The notes beneath the pieces are model-generated. The model was given only the letters and a program-made list of their open reading frames with translations, searched no databases and was not told the DNA's origin. Position numbers and translations under genes: made by a program. DNA of 64,000 nt from Streptomyces sp. NRRL WC-3626 (GTDB taxonomy: Bacteria > Actinomycetota > Actinomycetes > Streptomycetales > Streptomycetaceae). The stretch is from the NCBI RefSeq assembly GCF_000718785.1, contig NZ_JOCA01000025.1:62001-126000 (forward strand). Reading direction: 5' to 3'. Numbering within the stretch: position 1 is the stretch's first letter; each line of letters starts with the position of its first letter. Shown here piece after piece: positions 9,318 to 17,927 of this stretch.

Positions 9318-9899
9318 TCAGACGGACCGCAGGCGTCGCAGCGCGTCACGGGCGTACGAGCCGTTGGCCGCGGCGGCCCTCTTCACCCGGGCGCCGGTGT
9401 CCGCCGTGCGGACGGCCGCCGCGAGCTTCCCGGCCTGGGTGAAGTGTTCGACGAGCGCGGATCGCAGCAGACGGTCGAACCGCGGGCCCCGGGCGGCCTC
9501 CAGGGCCCGCAGCTCCTCGGCGTTGACCATGCCGGGCATGTCGTGCCCCTTGTGCGGGTTGTCGTCGGGCAGGCCGGCGTCGCTCAACAGGGCGCGCAGA
9601 GCGACCAGTTCGGCACGGTGGTGGTCCGCGGTGCCGGACGCCCAGTCCTTGAGGCCCCGGCTGCCGCTCCGTCGCGGTGCGAGGCGAAGGACGTACCGGG
9701 CCTGGTCGTCCATGGCGATCAGGAGCTGGGTCCAGCCGATGTCGGTGGTGGTCAGGCCGCCGTGCGAGGCGGCAGCCGACGCCGGGATGGGCCGGGACGG
9801 ACCAGGTGACGAACCGGCGCACCCCGGCACGGCCAGCGCGCACACCAGAAGGACGGCACCGAGGGCGCTCGGTCGGCGTGAAGCCGTGACATCGCGCAT
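9318..9899 (-). CDS. DUF305-type lipoprotein
   Basis: This 193-residue protein starts with a lipoprotein signal (ALAVPGCAG lipobox, Cys27). The body has Asp/His-rich helices (TDIGWTQLLIAMDDQA, DHHRAELVALRALL, NPHKGHDMPGM) and resembles the DUF305 four-helix family, which has been proposed to bind metals. It lies 55 bp downstream of the DUF1996 gene on the same strand and is probably its operon partner. Convergent with the ABC permease (2 bp apart). Confidence 0.75.
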   Translation of the reverse strand: MRDVTASRRPSALGAVLLVCALAVPGCAGSSPGPSRPIPASAAASHGGLTTTDIGWTQLLIAMDDQARYVLRLAPRRSGSRGLKDWASGTADHHRAELVALRALLSDAGLPDDNPHKGHDMPGMVNAEELRALEAARGPRFDRLLRSALVEHFTQAGKLAAAVRTADTGARVKRAAAANGSYARDALRRLRSV

Positions 9900-9954
9900 C
9901 GCTGCTCCTTCGGCTCGGCGGACGTGCCGGGGTACGGGACGGACGGACCGGTGA

Positions 9955-10890
9955 TCAGGACGGCCTGCCGTCCGCTCCGCACTTGACGATGACGTTGATG
10001 CAGTCGGTCACCCTGCGGGCGAGTTCGTTCTGCGGCCATGCGTTGAAGAAGTCGCCGTGCATGGTGTAGCCGGGGCCGGACGCCAGGCGCAGTCCCTGGG
10101 TGCTGCCGGAGACCGGGTAGCGCAGGACCTGGCGGAGTTTGGGCACGGGCACCGGATGGCCGGCCGGGCACGCTCCGTTGACCGGGTAGGACATGTGGCT
10201 CTTGTGGTCGGGGGAGTCCAGATCCCTGCCGTTCCAGCACTGCGGGAAGTCCAGGTAGGACTCCAGCATCGATCCCGCGGGGCAGTTCACGAAGTCCTTC
10301 GAGGGATTGACCTCGCCGTGGTGCAGACACGACCAGCGGGCCACGGAGGTGGGATCGTCGACGCCGGTCGCCTTGGCGTTGCCGGCCACGATCCGCAGTC
10401 CCTGCGGGAACGGACGGATGCGCTGGATGATGTCGTCCCGCACCCCTTCACCCAGGTAGTAGAAGGTGGTGCCGGTGGGTTCCACGGGCTGATCACCGCG
10501 GTACATCGTGGGCACCCAGTACGACGACGTGTCCACGGCCGGACTGCAGGTGGAGGACGAGCCCAGCAGGTCGGTGACATCGGTGTGCGCGTCGGTGACC
10601 CGGCTGCCGAAGAAGCTGTGCATGTGAGAGGCCCCGGGCAGGCCCGGCAAGACGATCGGGTCGTCGGGGAGCCGGTGGCTGTAGGGACACTCGGCGAGGA
10701 ATTCCGCGACCCGGACCACCTGGGCGGCCTGGGGAGCGGCATCGAGCTCGGTGGGCTTCGTGGCGCCGCCCGGTGCGGCCGCACCGCCGTACAGGGTGGC
10801 GAGCAGCAGGCCCAGGGCCGCCAGGGCGGTCGGCCAGGCGCGACGCCGGCGGGGGCTCTCCGCGGGCGGGTGTGCGGACGTTCTCAGCAC
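9955..10890 (-). CDS. Secreted DUF1996 protein
   Basis: The 311-residue secreted protein has a twin-Arg-rich N-terminus followed by a hydrophobic segment (residues about 20-38). The DUF1996 marks are CPYSHRLPDDPIVLPG, SHMHSFFG, YWVPTMY, WSCLHHGEVNP, LDFPQCWNG and the MHGDFFNAW end. The function of the family is unknown. Start GTG 10890 has AGGAGGAG upstream. GGAACCGGTTCC-type palindromes directly upstream, and the divergent LacI gene beyond them, point to repression by that regulator. Confidence 0.88.
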   Translation of the reverse strand: MLRTSAHPPAESPRRRRAWPTALAALGLLLATLYGGAAAPGGATKPTELDAAPQAAQVVRVAEFLAECPYSHRLPDDPIVLPGLPGASHMHSFFGSRVTDAHTDVTDLLGSSSTCSPAVDTSSYWVPTMYRGDQPVEPTGTTFYYLGEGVRDDIIQRIRPFPQGLRIVAGNAKATGVDDPTSVARWSCLHHGEVNPSKDFVNCPAGSMLESYLDFPQCWNGRDLDSPDHKSHMSYPVNGACPAGHPVPVPKLRQVLRYPVSGSTQGLRLASGPGYTMHGDFFNAWPQNELARRVTDCINVIVKCGADGRPS

Positions 10891-10923
10891 AGCACTCCTC
10901 CTAAGGAAGTGGTGGGGGCTGCC

Positions 10924-10947
10924 GGAACCGGTCCCGGAACCGGTTCC
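10924..10947. promoter_or_regulatory. LacI-type operator palindromes
   Basis: GGAACCGGTTCC (10936-10947) is a perfect palindrome with central CG-rich symmetry typical of LacI/GalR operators. A degenerate copy, GGAACCGGTCC, starts at 10924. They lie 34-57 bp upstream of the DUF1996 start, where RNA polymerase would bind. The divergent LacI regulator is the natural candidate. Confidence 0.6.
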
Positions 10948-11167
10948 GGGGCCTGGCGAGAGTGAAACGGCACTGTCATGTCGCCGTCAATACTGCTCGT
11001 AGAGATCGGTACATCCCGATGCCCGGATGCCTTCAACACGTGACGCCTCGCGAGGTCACGGTGTTGACGGCCGGGCGAGCCCGCTGCTTCACTCGGCGCC
11101 GCGACGGACACGAGACCGCGAGCGGCGGCCCTGTCCGGCGGCGGCACACGGGGAAAGGGGCGCCCAG

Positions 11168-12169
11168 TTGCGGGTCACCATCGCGGACGTGGCCCGGATC
11201 GCGGGCGTGAGCAAGACGACCGTCTCACGCGTGCTCAACACGCGTGGCGAGGTGGACCGTTCGACCAGGGCCCATGTCCGGGAGGTCATCGACCGGCTGG
11301 GCTACGTGCCCAGTTCGGGTGCGGTGGGTCTGGCCCGGGGGAGCAGCCGTACCGTCGGCATGCTGGTGCCCTCCGTGACCTGGCCGTGGATGGGCGAGGT
11401 CCTCCAGGGGGTCGTCGACACCGTCGAGGAAGCCGGGTTCGGGCTGCTGCTGTTCACCTGCAACCGGGGGGCCGAATCCGTCGGGCGGTTCACCCGCCAG
11501 GTCTCCGCGGGGGCCTTCGACGGACTGCTCGCCGTGGAGCCGGAGGACACCCTGCCGATGCTGGCGGCACTGCACCGCAAGGGACTCCCGGTCGTACTGA
11601 TCGACGACCGCGGCCGGCATCCGGAGTTCCCCCACGTCACCGCCGCGAACCACGAGGGAGGCGCCGCGGCCGCGCACCATCTGCTGGCCGCGGGCCGGCG
11701 CACGCCCCTCGTCCTCACCGGACCCCTGCGCTTCGGCTGTGTACGCGACCGCCTCGACGGCTTCGCGACCGCCTGCGCCGACGGCGGCCACCCGCTGGAT
11801 CCCGCACTCGTCGTCGAGAGCGACTTCACCGAGGCCGACGCGCGGGAAACCGTCACCCGGCTGCTCGGCGAGGGACGCGTCTTCGACGCCGTGTTCGCCC
11901 ACAACGACCTCGCCGCCATCGGCGCACTGGCGGCCCTGCGCACCGCCGGCCTGCGCGTACCCGGCGACGTGGCCGTCATCGGCTTCGACGACATTCCCGC
12001 GGCCCGCCTCACCCACCCCTCCCTCACCACGGTCCGCCAGCCGATGAGGGAGATGGGAGAGACCGCGGCACGGATGCTCCTCGCACTTCTCCAGGGCGGG
12101 GAGCCGCCCGCTCCCTCCGCCGTGCTGCCCACCTCGGTGGTCGCCCGGCAGTCCACGACGGGCGTGTGA
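11168..12169 (+). CDS. LacI family regulator
   Basis: The 333-residue regulator has the LacI HTH and hinge at residues 3-55 (VTIADVARIAGVSKTTVSRVLN) and a periplasmic-binding-type effector domain (VGMLVPSVTWPWMGEVLQGV through DVAVIGFDDIPAARLTHPSLTTVRQP). TTG 11168 is chosen because it places the HTH at the N-terminus and follows GGGAAAGGGG; an ATG 47 codons upstream gives an atypical Arg-rich leader. The ligand is probably a sugar or derivative, by family. Confidence 0.92.
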   Translation: MRVTIADVARIAGVSKTTVSRVLNTRGEVDRSTRAHVREVIDRLGYVPSSGAVGLARGSSRTVGMLVPSVTWPWMGEVLQGVVDTVEEAGFGLLLFTCNRGAESVGRFTRQVSAGAFDGLLAVEPEDTLPMLAALHRKGLPVVLIDDRGRHPEFPHVTAANHEGGAAAAHHLLAAGRRTPLVLTGPLRFGCVRDRLDGFATACADGGHPLDPALVVESDFTEADARETVTRLLGEGRVFDAVFAHNDLAAIGALAALRTAGLRVPGDVAVIGFDDIPAARLTHPSLTTVRQPMREMGETAARMLLALLQGGEPPAPSAVLPTSVVARQSTTGV

Positions 12170-12290
12170 CCGCGCGGGCTCCGGGACTTGGCCGGTGAGC
12201 CGCGGAACCGGCAGACGTGGTCCGGCGGGACACCCACGCGGGGCTTCGGCGCCGGACGGCATCGGTCACCACCGTGCGCGACGCCGGCCC

Positions 12291-12533
12291 CTATGCGGCC
12301 AGTGTCTCGTCCTCGCGGGAGGCGCTCGTACGCTCCGCGTACTGGGCGAGCAGGCTGTCCGCCGTGCGCAGGGCCTGCTCGGGGGTGCGGGCTCCCGTCA
12401 TCACGCACAGCGTGTACGTCGTGTCCTCGAGCACCCTGCTGGTGTGGCCGGTGGGGAGCACGTCGTGTTCGATGCGTGCCTGAGCGAACCGGGCGAGCAC
12501 CGCGCGCAGCTCCTTCTCCGCCGGTCGGATCAT
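12291..12533 (-). CDS. DUF5133 family small protein
   Basis: This 80-residue protein has the core DTTYTLCVMTGARTPEQALRTAD, which matches the DUF5133 proteins of streptomycetes. These are often found near antibiotic or stress regulators and have no known activity. The start ATG 12533 is preceded by GGGGAGAGG. A strong hairpin sits 24 bp upstream of the start. Confidence 0.75.
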   Translation of the reverse strand: MIRPAEKELRAVLARFAQARIEHDVLPTGHTSRVLEDTTYTLCVMTGARTPEQALRTADSLLAQYAERTSASREDETLAA

Positions 12534-12556
12534 GGTGAAACCTCTCCCCTCGCAAG

Positions 12557-12584
12557 CCCGGCAGCGGGATGGACCGCTGCCGGG
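12557..12584. terminator. 11-bp stem hairpin
   Basis: CCCGGCAGCGG (12557-12567) pairs with CCGCTGCCGGG (12574-12584) around a six-base loop. It lies downstream of the STAS gene and just upstream of the DUF5133 gene, both on the minus strand. It could terminate the first or act in the leader of the second. No U-tract is seen. Confidence 0.5.
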
Positions 12585-12727
12585 CGTGACTGTCTCGATG
12601 GCATCCGACGCACCCGATGACCACCGGGCGCCGTCAGGCAGACCTTCGTATGCCCCGGGCCGGAAGATCTACGCGCTCCTTGCAGCCGGGTGGGCAGGAG
12701 TCCGTGCCGCGACGGATTCGGAGCGGC

Positions 12728-13111
12728 CTAGCAGGCGACGGCTTCCTCCACTGTCTCCCGTGCCTTCACCACCGTATCGACTCCCGTCAGTTGCAGGAGT
12801 CGCAGCAGCTGCTGCGTCGGGGCCGCCACGCGCAGATCGGTCACCCTGTGAGTGCGTATCAGGAGGTTCAGCAGTGACGAGTCGGCGAAGGTGATGCCGG
12901 AGGCGTCCAGGACCACCTTCGGATGCACCTTGGCCGCGCTTTCCAGCGCGTGCGCCAAGGGCGTGACCGACTCGATGTCGTAGGAACCCTGTGCGCGGAT
13001 CACCCACGTGCCGCAGTGCTCGTGCTGCACCATCCTGGTCTGGTTCAAGACCTGCAGCCGGCTCTCGCCGGCAGCGATCGAGCGCCCAGTGACCGCTGCG
13101 TCCAAAGACAC
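12728..13111 (-). CDS. STAS-domain anti-sigma factor antagonist
   Basis: The 127-residue STAS protein has the phosphorylatable site DASGITFADSSLLNLL (Ser78/79). Such proteins bind RsbW-type anti-sigma kinases and free a stress sigma factor. The GTG start at 13111 follows a GAGAGGG element. No anti-sigma or sigma partner is adjacent, so the partner is elsewhere. It is divergent from the winged-helix gene. Confidence 0.88.
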   Translation of the reverse strand: MSLDAAVTGRSIAAGESRLQVLNQTRMVQHEHCGTWVIRAQGSYDIESVTPLAHALESAAKVHPKVVLDASGITFADSSLLNLLIRTHRVTDLRVAAPTQQLLRLLQLTGVDTVVKARETVEEAVAC

Positions 13112-13215
13112 CTTGAACCCTCTCTGCTTCCGTCCGGGCTAGATCATGCCGTCCATTGCATGAAAAGTGTGTCATGTATCTGGTGTCCAGTAAAGACGGT
13201 CGTAGAATGCCGTGC

Positions 13216-13575
13216 ATGGTTGAAGTGCCTGGATCTCACTCCGGATGGACGTTCGTCACCAACCACGCGCGCGTGCTGGCAGCCATCGCCGACAATCCGA
13301 ACGTCCGGATCCGTGACATCGCCGCCCACTGCCGGCTCACCGAACGTGCCGTCCAGCGGATCATCTCCGACCTCGAGCAGGGCGGATACCTGTCCCACAC
13401 CCGCGATGGCCGTACCAACACCTATCGCATCGAGCCGGACAACGTGCTGCGCCACCCTGCTGAAGCGGGCCTGTCGGTGGCCGCGTTGCTCTCGCTGCTC
13501 GTCCAGGACGAGACCGACCGGACCGGGAAGCCCGGCGGCAGGGACGTGCGACGAGATCGTCCGACCGCTGGGTAG
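13216..13575 (+). CDS. Winged-helix transcriptional regulator
   Basis: This protein of about 119 residues carries a winged HTH (FVTNHARVLAAIADNPNVRIRDIAAHCRLTERAVQRII, then the wing GGYLSHTRDGRTNTY). It resembles ArsR/MarR-like stand-alone readers common in Streptomyces. ATG 13216 is preferred: a TAGAAT hexamer at 13203-13208 ends 7 bp before it, which fits a leaderless transcript. ATG 13207 is in the same frame but overlaps that hexamer. It is followed after 9 bp by the 2H phosphoesterase gene. Confidence 0.8.
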   Translation: MVEVPGSHSGWTFVTNHARVLAAIADNPNVRIRDIAAHCRLTERAVQRIISDLEQGGYLSHTRDGRTNTYRIEPDNVLRHPAEAGLSVAALLSLLVQDETDRTGKPGGRDVRRDRPTAG

Positions 13576-13584
13576 GGTGCTGCG

Positions 13585-14118
13585 GTGCGCACCGTCGAGC
13601 TTCTGTTGGATGAGGCGGCAGACCTGGTGGTCCGGGAGGCCTGGCGGCGGCTCGCGGACGCGGGGCTGCCCAGCCAGGCGCGCCATCGCTCACCGACCAA
13701 CAGCCCGCACCTCACCTTGGCCGCCTGCCCGGAGCTGACCGCCCCGATTCGCTGGGAACTCGCCCAGGTGGCCGCCGACCTGCCGCTTCCGGTGCGGTTC
13801 ACCGGCGTGGTCCGCTTCGAGCGGCCCACCTCGGTGCTGGCCTGGTCGCTGGATCTCGACTCCGCGCTGGCCGGTCTGCACCAGCGGGTGTGGGAGGCGG
13901 TGGCCTCGGACAGCCGGCCCGAGTCCCTCAGCCCTTTTCACCGGCCTGGGCGTTGGAGCCCGCACATCACCCTCGGCCGGACCCGGCGGTCAGGTGCTTT
14001 CGCCGGTCGGCGCATCCCCGAACTGCTGCCGGCGCCGCCGCTGTCGGTCCGGCTGACCACCTTGCGCAGCTACGACACCGAGACCGGCGCCCTGGAGATT
14101 CTGGAGCCCAGCCCCTGA
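13585..14118 (+). CDS. 2'-5' RNA ligase-like 2H phosphoesterase
   Basis: The 177-residue protein has both 2H catalytic motifs, PHLTLA (about residue 46) and PHITLG (about residue 129), separated as in the 2'-5' RNA ligase/cyclic phosphodiesterase fold. Enzymes of this family act on 2',3'-cyclic or 2'-5' phosphate bonds in RNA or nucleotides. The GTG start at 13585 lies just after TAGGGT, so it too may be leaderless. Coupling to the winged-helix gene suggests a small RNA- or nucleotide-related unit. Confidence 0.85.
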   Translation: MRTVELLLDEAADLVVREAWRRLADAGLPSQARHRSPTNSPHLTLAACPELTAPIRWELAQVAADLPLPVRFTGVVRFERPTSVLAWSLDLDSALAGLHQRVWEAVASDSRPESLSPFHRPGRWSPHITLGRTRRSGAFAGRRIPELLPAPPLSVRLTTLRSYDTETGALEILEPSP

Positions 14119-14411
14119 GGCTCCGACGCCGATCTGTCACGAAACCCCCGGTCAGCCGGGAGAGCACCTCCAGATCGTCCGTCGGGGCGGGGCCAGGCCG
14201 AGGGGACGCGGAGGGCCCGTGGGCGCGTCCGGGCCGTATCCCACGAAGGGACTGGTCGCGGGGAAGGACGGGACGAGCAGCAGGCTCCGTCCGCACCATG
14301 GCCGTCGAATGTCGAGCGCGAGGGCAGGTGAAGAGGCGGGGGCCGGCACCGCCATGACGGGGCGGGAGTGAGCCCGAGGAGCAGCGGAATCCTTCTTGGT
14401 ACGGTGCCCCG

Positions 14412-14840
14412 ATGCCAGCGATCAAGAAGTTCCAAGTCACCTTTGACTGCGCCGAACCCGAGCGCCTCGCCCGCTTCTGGTGCGAGGTGTTGGGGTACGT
14501 CGTACCGGCGCCACCGCAGGGATGTGCCACCTGGGACGAGTTCAAGCAGTCGCAACCCCCTGAGCAGCGGGATGCATGGTTCGCCTGCATCGACCCCGTG
14601 GGTGTGGGCCCGCGACTGTACTTCCAGCGCGTCCCCGAGGGGAAGGCTGCCAAGAACCGGCTGCATCTTGATGTGCGGGTCGCCACCGGACTCGTGGGTG
14701 AGGAGCGCCTCGCCGCGCTCGAGGCCGAATGCGCACGGCTGGTCCCGCTCGGCGCGGTACACGTCCGGACGCTCTATGACGGCAAGGACGCCTGCATCCC
14801 GATGCAGGACATCGAGGGCAACGAGTTCTGTCTTGACTGA
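14412..14840 (+). CDS. VOC family protein (glyoxalase-like)
   Basis: The 142-residue protein has a two-repeat vicinal-oxygen-chelate fold: VTFDCAEPERLARFWCEVLGY at the start, KNRLHLDVRV at the second metal-site strand and the closing MQDIEGNEFCLD with the terminal acidic ligand. The substrate is not predictable. It lies alone, with 293 bp of non-coding sequence before it. Confidence 0.88.
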   Translation: MPAIKKFQVTFDCAEPERLARFWCEVLGYVVPAPPQGCATWDEFKQSQPPEQRDAWFACIDPVGVGPRLYFQRVPEGKAAKNRLHLDVRVATGLVGEERLAALEAECARLVPLGAVHVRTLYDGKDACIPMQDIEGNEFCLD

Positions 14841-15036
14841 GCGTGGCCACCGCCCGAGTGGCCGAGAAATGGGGGGCTCAGGCCTTCGGGGTCATGCCCT
14901 GGACGGGGCAAGCGGCTGGGCGGCCGGCGTGCAGCGGCAGGCGTCGTGCCGCCCGGCAGTACGGACGCTCCTGTCGGCCCAGGGCCGCTGCCGCTGGGCA
15001 TTCACGACATGGTCGACCGGGGTACCGGGAGGATCG

Positions 15037-15903
15037 CTACCTCCGTATGCCGAAGAACTCGTCGAGCACTTCGACGGTGTCGATGTCCTGGTTGGTCCTG
15101 CCGAGTAGGGCGGGTCCCTTGGCGGGGCCGGGGATGGTGTGACCGCCCCCATGCACCGTGTACAGCACCACCGTAGGCCGTTCTTGCTGCTGGTAGGTGG
15201 TGCGCTCTACGGATGTTCCGTCGGTGGAGCCGGGCCGCTGCGGCAGTCGGCTGCTGACCGGTTCGTCGGTGATGCCGTTGTGTTCTGCGAAGTAGGCTGC
15301 GGTCTGCGGCGCCGAGAGGCTCCGCCCGCCGACCTTGAACAGCTTCCGCATCCACCAGCGCATCTCGCCACCCGCGTAGGGGACGATGCGGTCCTTGGTC
15401 CCATGGATCAGAGCCACCGGCACGGGCGCGGGAGACGCATCCGCTGCCAGGAAATTCTCCGGCGTCGGCAGTGTCGCCGCGATCACCGCGGCTCCGGCGA
15501 TCAGATCATGTGCCTCGTGCATCAGGCGCATCGCCATCTGCCCGCCGTTGGAATAGCCGACCACGAAGACGCGGTCTTTGTCGATCCGGTGACTTGCCGC
15601 CAGTTTCCCGACCACCGCCCGGGTGAAGCCGATGTCGTCCACGTTGTCCGTGCGTGCGGCGAAAGAACTGTTGCGGCGTGCGTCGTTCCAGTTTCCCCCG
15701 TGACCGTCGAGGTAGACGACAACGGCTTCGCCTGTGCTCGCCAGGCTGTCGTAAGCGCCGCCGGTGAACTTCCGGTGCGTCTGCCCGGTCTGGGAGGATC
15801 CGTGAAAGATCATGACGAGGGCGCGTGAGGGTTTGCCGTCCGCGTCCCCGACCACGGTGTAGGTGCGCGGCCTGCCGCTCACTTCGATGCTCTCTGGGGT
15901 CAT
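15037..15903 (-). CDS. PHB depolymerase/feruloyl esterase-like hydrolase
   Basis: The 288-residue alpha/beta hydrolase of the LpqC/Esterase-PHB group has the oxyanion strand ALVMIFHGSSQTG, nucleophile elbow GYSNGG, an Asp in HGTKDRIVPY and the catalytic His in HGGGHTIPG. No clear signal peptide follows ATG 15903, so it may be cytoplasmic, unlike many polymer depolymerases. ATG 15903 has AAAGGA upstream. A perfect 9+9 palindrome lies between it and the divergent TetR gene. Confidence 0.85.
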   Translation of the reverse strand: MTPESIEVSGRPRTYTVVGDADGKPSRALVMIFHGSSQTGQTHRKFTGGAYDSLASTGEAVVVYLDGHGGNWNDARRNSSFAARTDNVDDIGFTRAVVGKLAASHRIDKDRVFVVGYSNGGQMAMRLMHEAHDLIAGAAVIAATLPTPENFLAADASPAPVPVALIHGTKDRIVPYAGGEMRWWMRKLFKVGGRSLSAPQTAAYFAEHNGITDEPVSSRLPQRPGSTDGTSVERTTYQQQERPTVVLYTVHGGGHTIPGPAKGPALLGRTNQDIDTVEVLDEFFGIRR

Positions 15904-16094
15904 CGTCTGTTCCTTTTGTCGAAGAGAAGGGCCCTGGGCGACAGGGGTGCGCCTTCGGCGCTCCTCGGGGAACCCAGGTTCAACGGCGGCTCGGTCACCT
16001 CGGCATCGGTGAGGCCGTCCGGCAGCGTGCGGAACGACCGCCGCGATGAGGGGTGTTCGGACTCGCTGACGGCGAGGAGGCATCGCGCCGAAGT

Positions 16095-16115
16095 AAACGG
16101 ATGCTTCATCCGTTT
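16095..16115. promoter_or_regulatory. TetR operator shared with the 18.8-kb epimerase promoter
   Basis: AAACGGATG and CATCCGTTT form perfect 9-bp arms around CTT. The site is between the esterase (start 15903) and the TetR gene (start 16158). The same arms occur twice upstream of the epimerase gene at 18848-18905. A degraded copy, ACGGATGAAGTATCCGG, follows at about 16129-16145. Confidence 0.8.
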
Positions 16116-16157
16116 CACGGTAACACGGACGGATGAAGTATCCGGTAGGTTTGTTAC

Positions 16158-16742
16158 GTGCCCGCTGCTCCTTTGCGCAAAGACGCCGCCCGTAACCGGC
16201 AGAAGATCATTGATGTGGCGCGTCGGCTGGTGGACGCGGGAACGCCGATCCAGCTCAATGACGTGGCGAGGGCCGCCTCGGTGGGAGTGGCCACGGTCTA
16301 CCGGCACTTCCCCACTCCGGAGGCGCTGCTCGAAACCGTGGCCACTCCCGGCGTCGAGGCGCTGATCGCGCACGCCGAGCGCGCTCTGCGTGGCGACGAC
16401 CCGTGGACAGCGCTGTCCGATTACCTGCACGCCGGCACTGCCGCCGTCGTGGCCGACGCATCACTCTCACCGGTGTTCGCCGCGCCTGTCGACGCGCTGC
16501 CTCACATCACCGTGCTCAAGCAGCGGCTGAACGAGGTTTTCGCGCAGCTCCTCCACCACGCGCACGCCGCAGGATCGGCCGACCCCAACGTGACAGAGAC
16601 CGACCTGCTGCCGCTCATGTGCGGAGTGGTCCACGCGGCGACGGTCCATGCGGCCACCAGCGCGGAAGACCGCTCAGTCGCCGCCCGCCGCTACCTCACC
16701 ATCACCCTCGAAGGGCTTCGTACGGCACCTCCACGTCCATGA
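16158..16742 (+). CDS. TetR family regulator
   Basis: The 194-residue regulator has an N-terminal HTH (QLNDVARAASVGVATVYRHFPTPEALLE) and a C-terminal domain of the SbtR-like group common in actinobacteria. Start GTG 16158 sits right after the operator region. Shared palindromes suggest it controls itself, the divergent esterase gene and the epimerase gene 2.7 kb away. Confidence 0.9.
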   Translation: MPAAPLRKDAARNRQKIIDVARRLVDAGTPIQLNDVARAASVGVATVYRHFPTPEALLETVATPGVEALIAHAERALRGDDPWTALSDYLHAGTAAVVADASLSPVFAAPVDALPHITVLKQRLNEVFAQLLHHAHAAGSADPNVTETDLLPLMCGVVHAATVHAATSAEDRSVAARRYLTITLEGLRTAPPRP

Positions 16743-17452
16743 CGCGCCCTGCGGCGGGGCCGTTCCAGGTCATGCTTCGGAAGGCCATCGCACCCGGGAA
16801 CCGGCGGTGGCGAGCGGGAGACTGTGCAGTGTCGGCGAAGCCGGCGGGAGCGGCGGCCCGCTCGTACAGTCCGCTCTGGAGGCCAACGGTCAGACGGACA
16901 CCCTGACGTCGGTGCGGCCGCGCAGCGCTGGACCCCGGCCGTTTGACGTCGGGTGCGTGGGTGGTCATTTGGCAGACCGCGCCGGGCACACGCTCGTGCT
17001 CCCTGCCGTAGGCGGAGCGCTCGGTGTGGCCGGTTCGGCGCAGTCATGGACATGGTCCATGTGGCGCCGCGGGACCTCGCGGAAGCGGGCGGGCGCCCGT
17101 ATTGCGGCACTCGGCTGCCGTTCCGGCGCCGCAGACGCCACGCCCGCCGTGGAGCGGCCGCCCCATGCCCGCACGTCGTTGCGGCGCGTGGGCTCCCGGC
17201 GGGTGGCCGTGATGTCTCCCGGGCGGCCGGCCGGTTCTCACCGAGGCGGGTGGCAGGGTGCCGACGCCATGCCATCTGCGGTCTCGGGGCCTCCTGCGGA
17301 TTTCTCGGTCGGTGGACAGCGTGCTGTTGTGTCGACGGTGAGGGGGGAACGTGGAGGTTTGCGGAACGACTGCATGTGTGTGCATCCGCGGGAAGAACTC
17401 GCCTTCCGGTGGTGCTGTCTGGGGGGAAGATCGACTACCAGGGAGGACGACA
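16743..17452. other. Gene-poor 710-bp stretch with a possible relic
   Basis: No complete gene is convincing here. On the minus strand, 16702-16900 reads as protein-like sequence (RHRRFPGAMAFRSMTWNGPA, then GRVMDVEVPYEALRG) overlapping the end of the TetR gene. It could be the tail of a lost oxidoreductase or similar gene, but I do not recognise the family. The rest shows no clear coding pattern or hairpin. Confidence 0.3.
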
Positions 17453-17794
17453 GTGACCCAGGGACTGCCCAGGCGCATGGGACATCGCATCACCGTTGAA
17501 CCGAGTGATCGGCATGTGCGGGCGGTGCGCGGCGAGTTGGTGCTGGCGGAGAGCGACGAGGCGTTGGTTCTGCGCGAGACAGGCTGTCCCGATGCGTACT
17601 ACATCCCCGTCCGGGACGTGCGGTTGGATCTGCTGACCGAGTCCGGTACACACACGCATTGTCCGTTCAAGGGTGAGGCGTCGTACTGGTCGCTGCCGGA
17701 CGTGCCGGATCTCGTCTGGGCGTACCCCGACCCGAAGCCGGAGGTGGCCGAGATCAAGGGACACCTGTGCTTCTACGAGGTGGAAGTGTCCTGA
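17453..17794 (+). CDS. DUF427 family protein
   Basis: The 113-residue protein has the DUF427 beta-tent core: VRAVRGELVLAESDEALVL, YYIPVRDVRLDLL, HTHCPFKGEASYW and the end HLCFYEVEV. The family is widespread and has no firm function. GTG 17453 was chosen because GGGAGG lies 7 bp upstream and the protein start (HRITVEPSDRHVRA) fits the family. Confidence 0.9.
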   Translation: MTQGLPRRMGHRITVEPSDRHVRAVRGELVLAESDEALVLRETGCPDAYYIPVRDVRLDLLTESGTHTHCPFKGEASYWSLPDVPDLVWAYPDPKPEVAEIKGHLCFYEVEVS

Positions 17795-17927
17795 CGGATT
17801 TCGCCGAGGACGGCGGAACTACCGGACGATTGGGTGCGACGGTGTATGGCCGCCGGGGCTGCGGCGGGAGCGGCGGCCCGGTCCACCTCTTCTCTGACCG
17901 GCAACGGCGTGGCTGACGAGGCTGGGC

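Noticed and set aside
14119..14411. A gene in the spacer before the first VOC gene
   Set aside because: Frames on both strands lack ribosome binding sites and protein-like composition.
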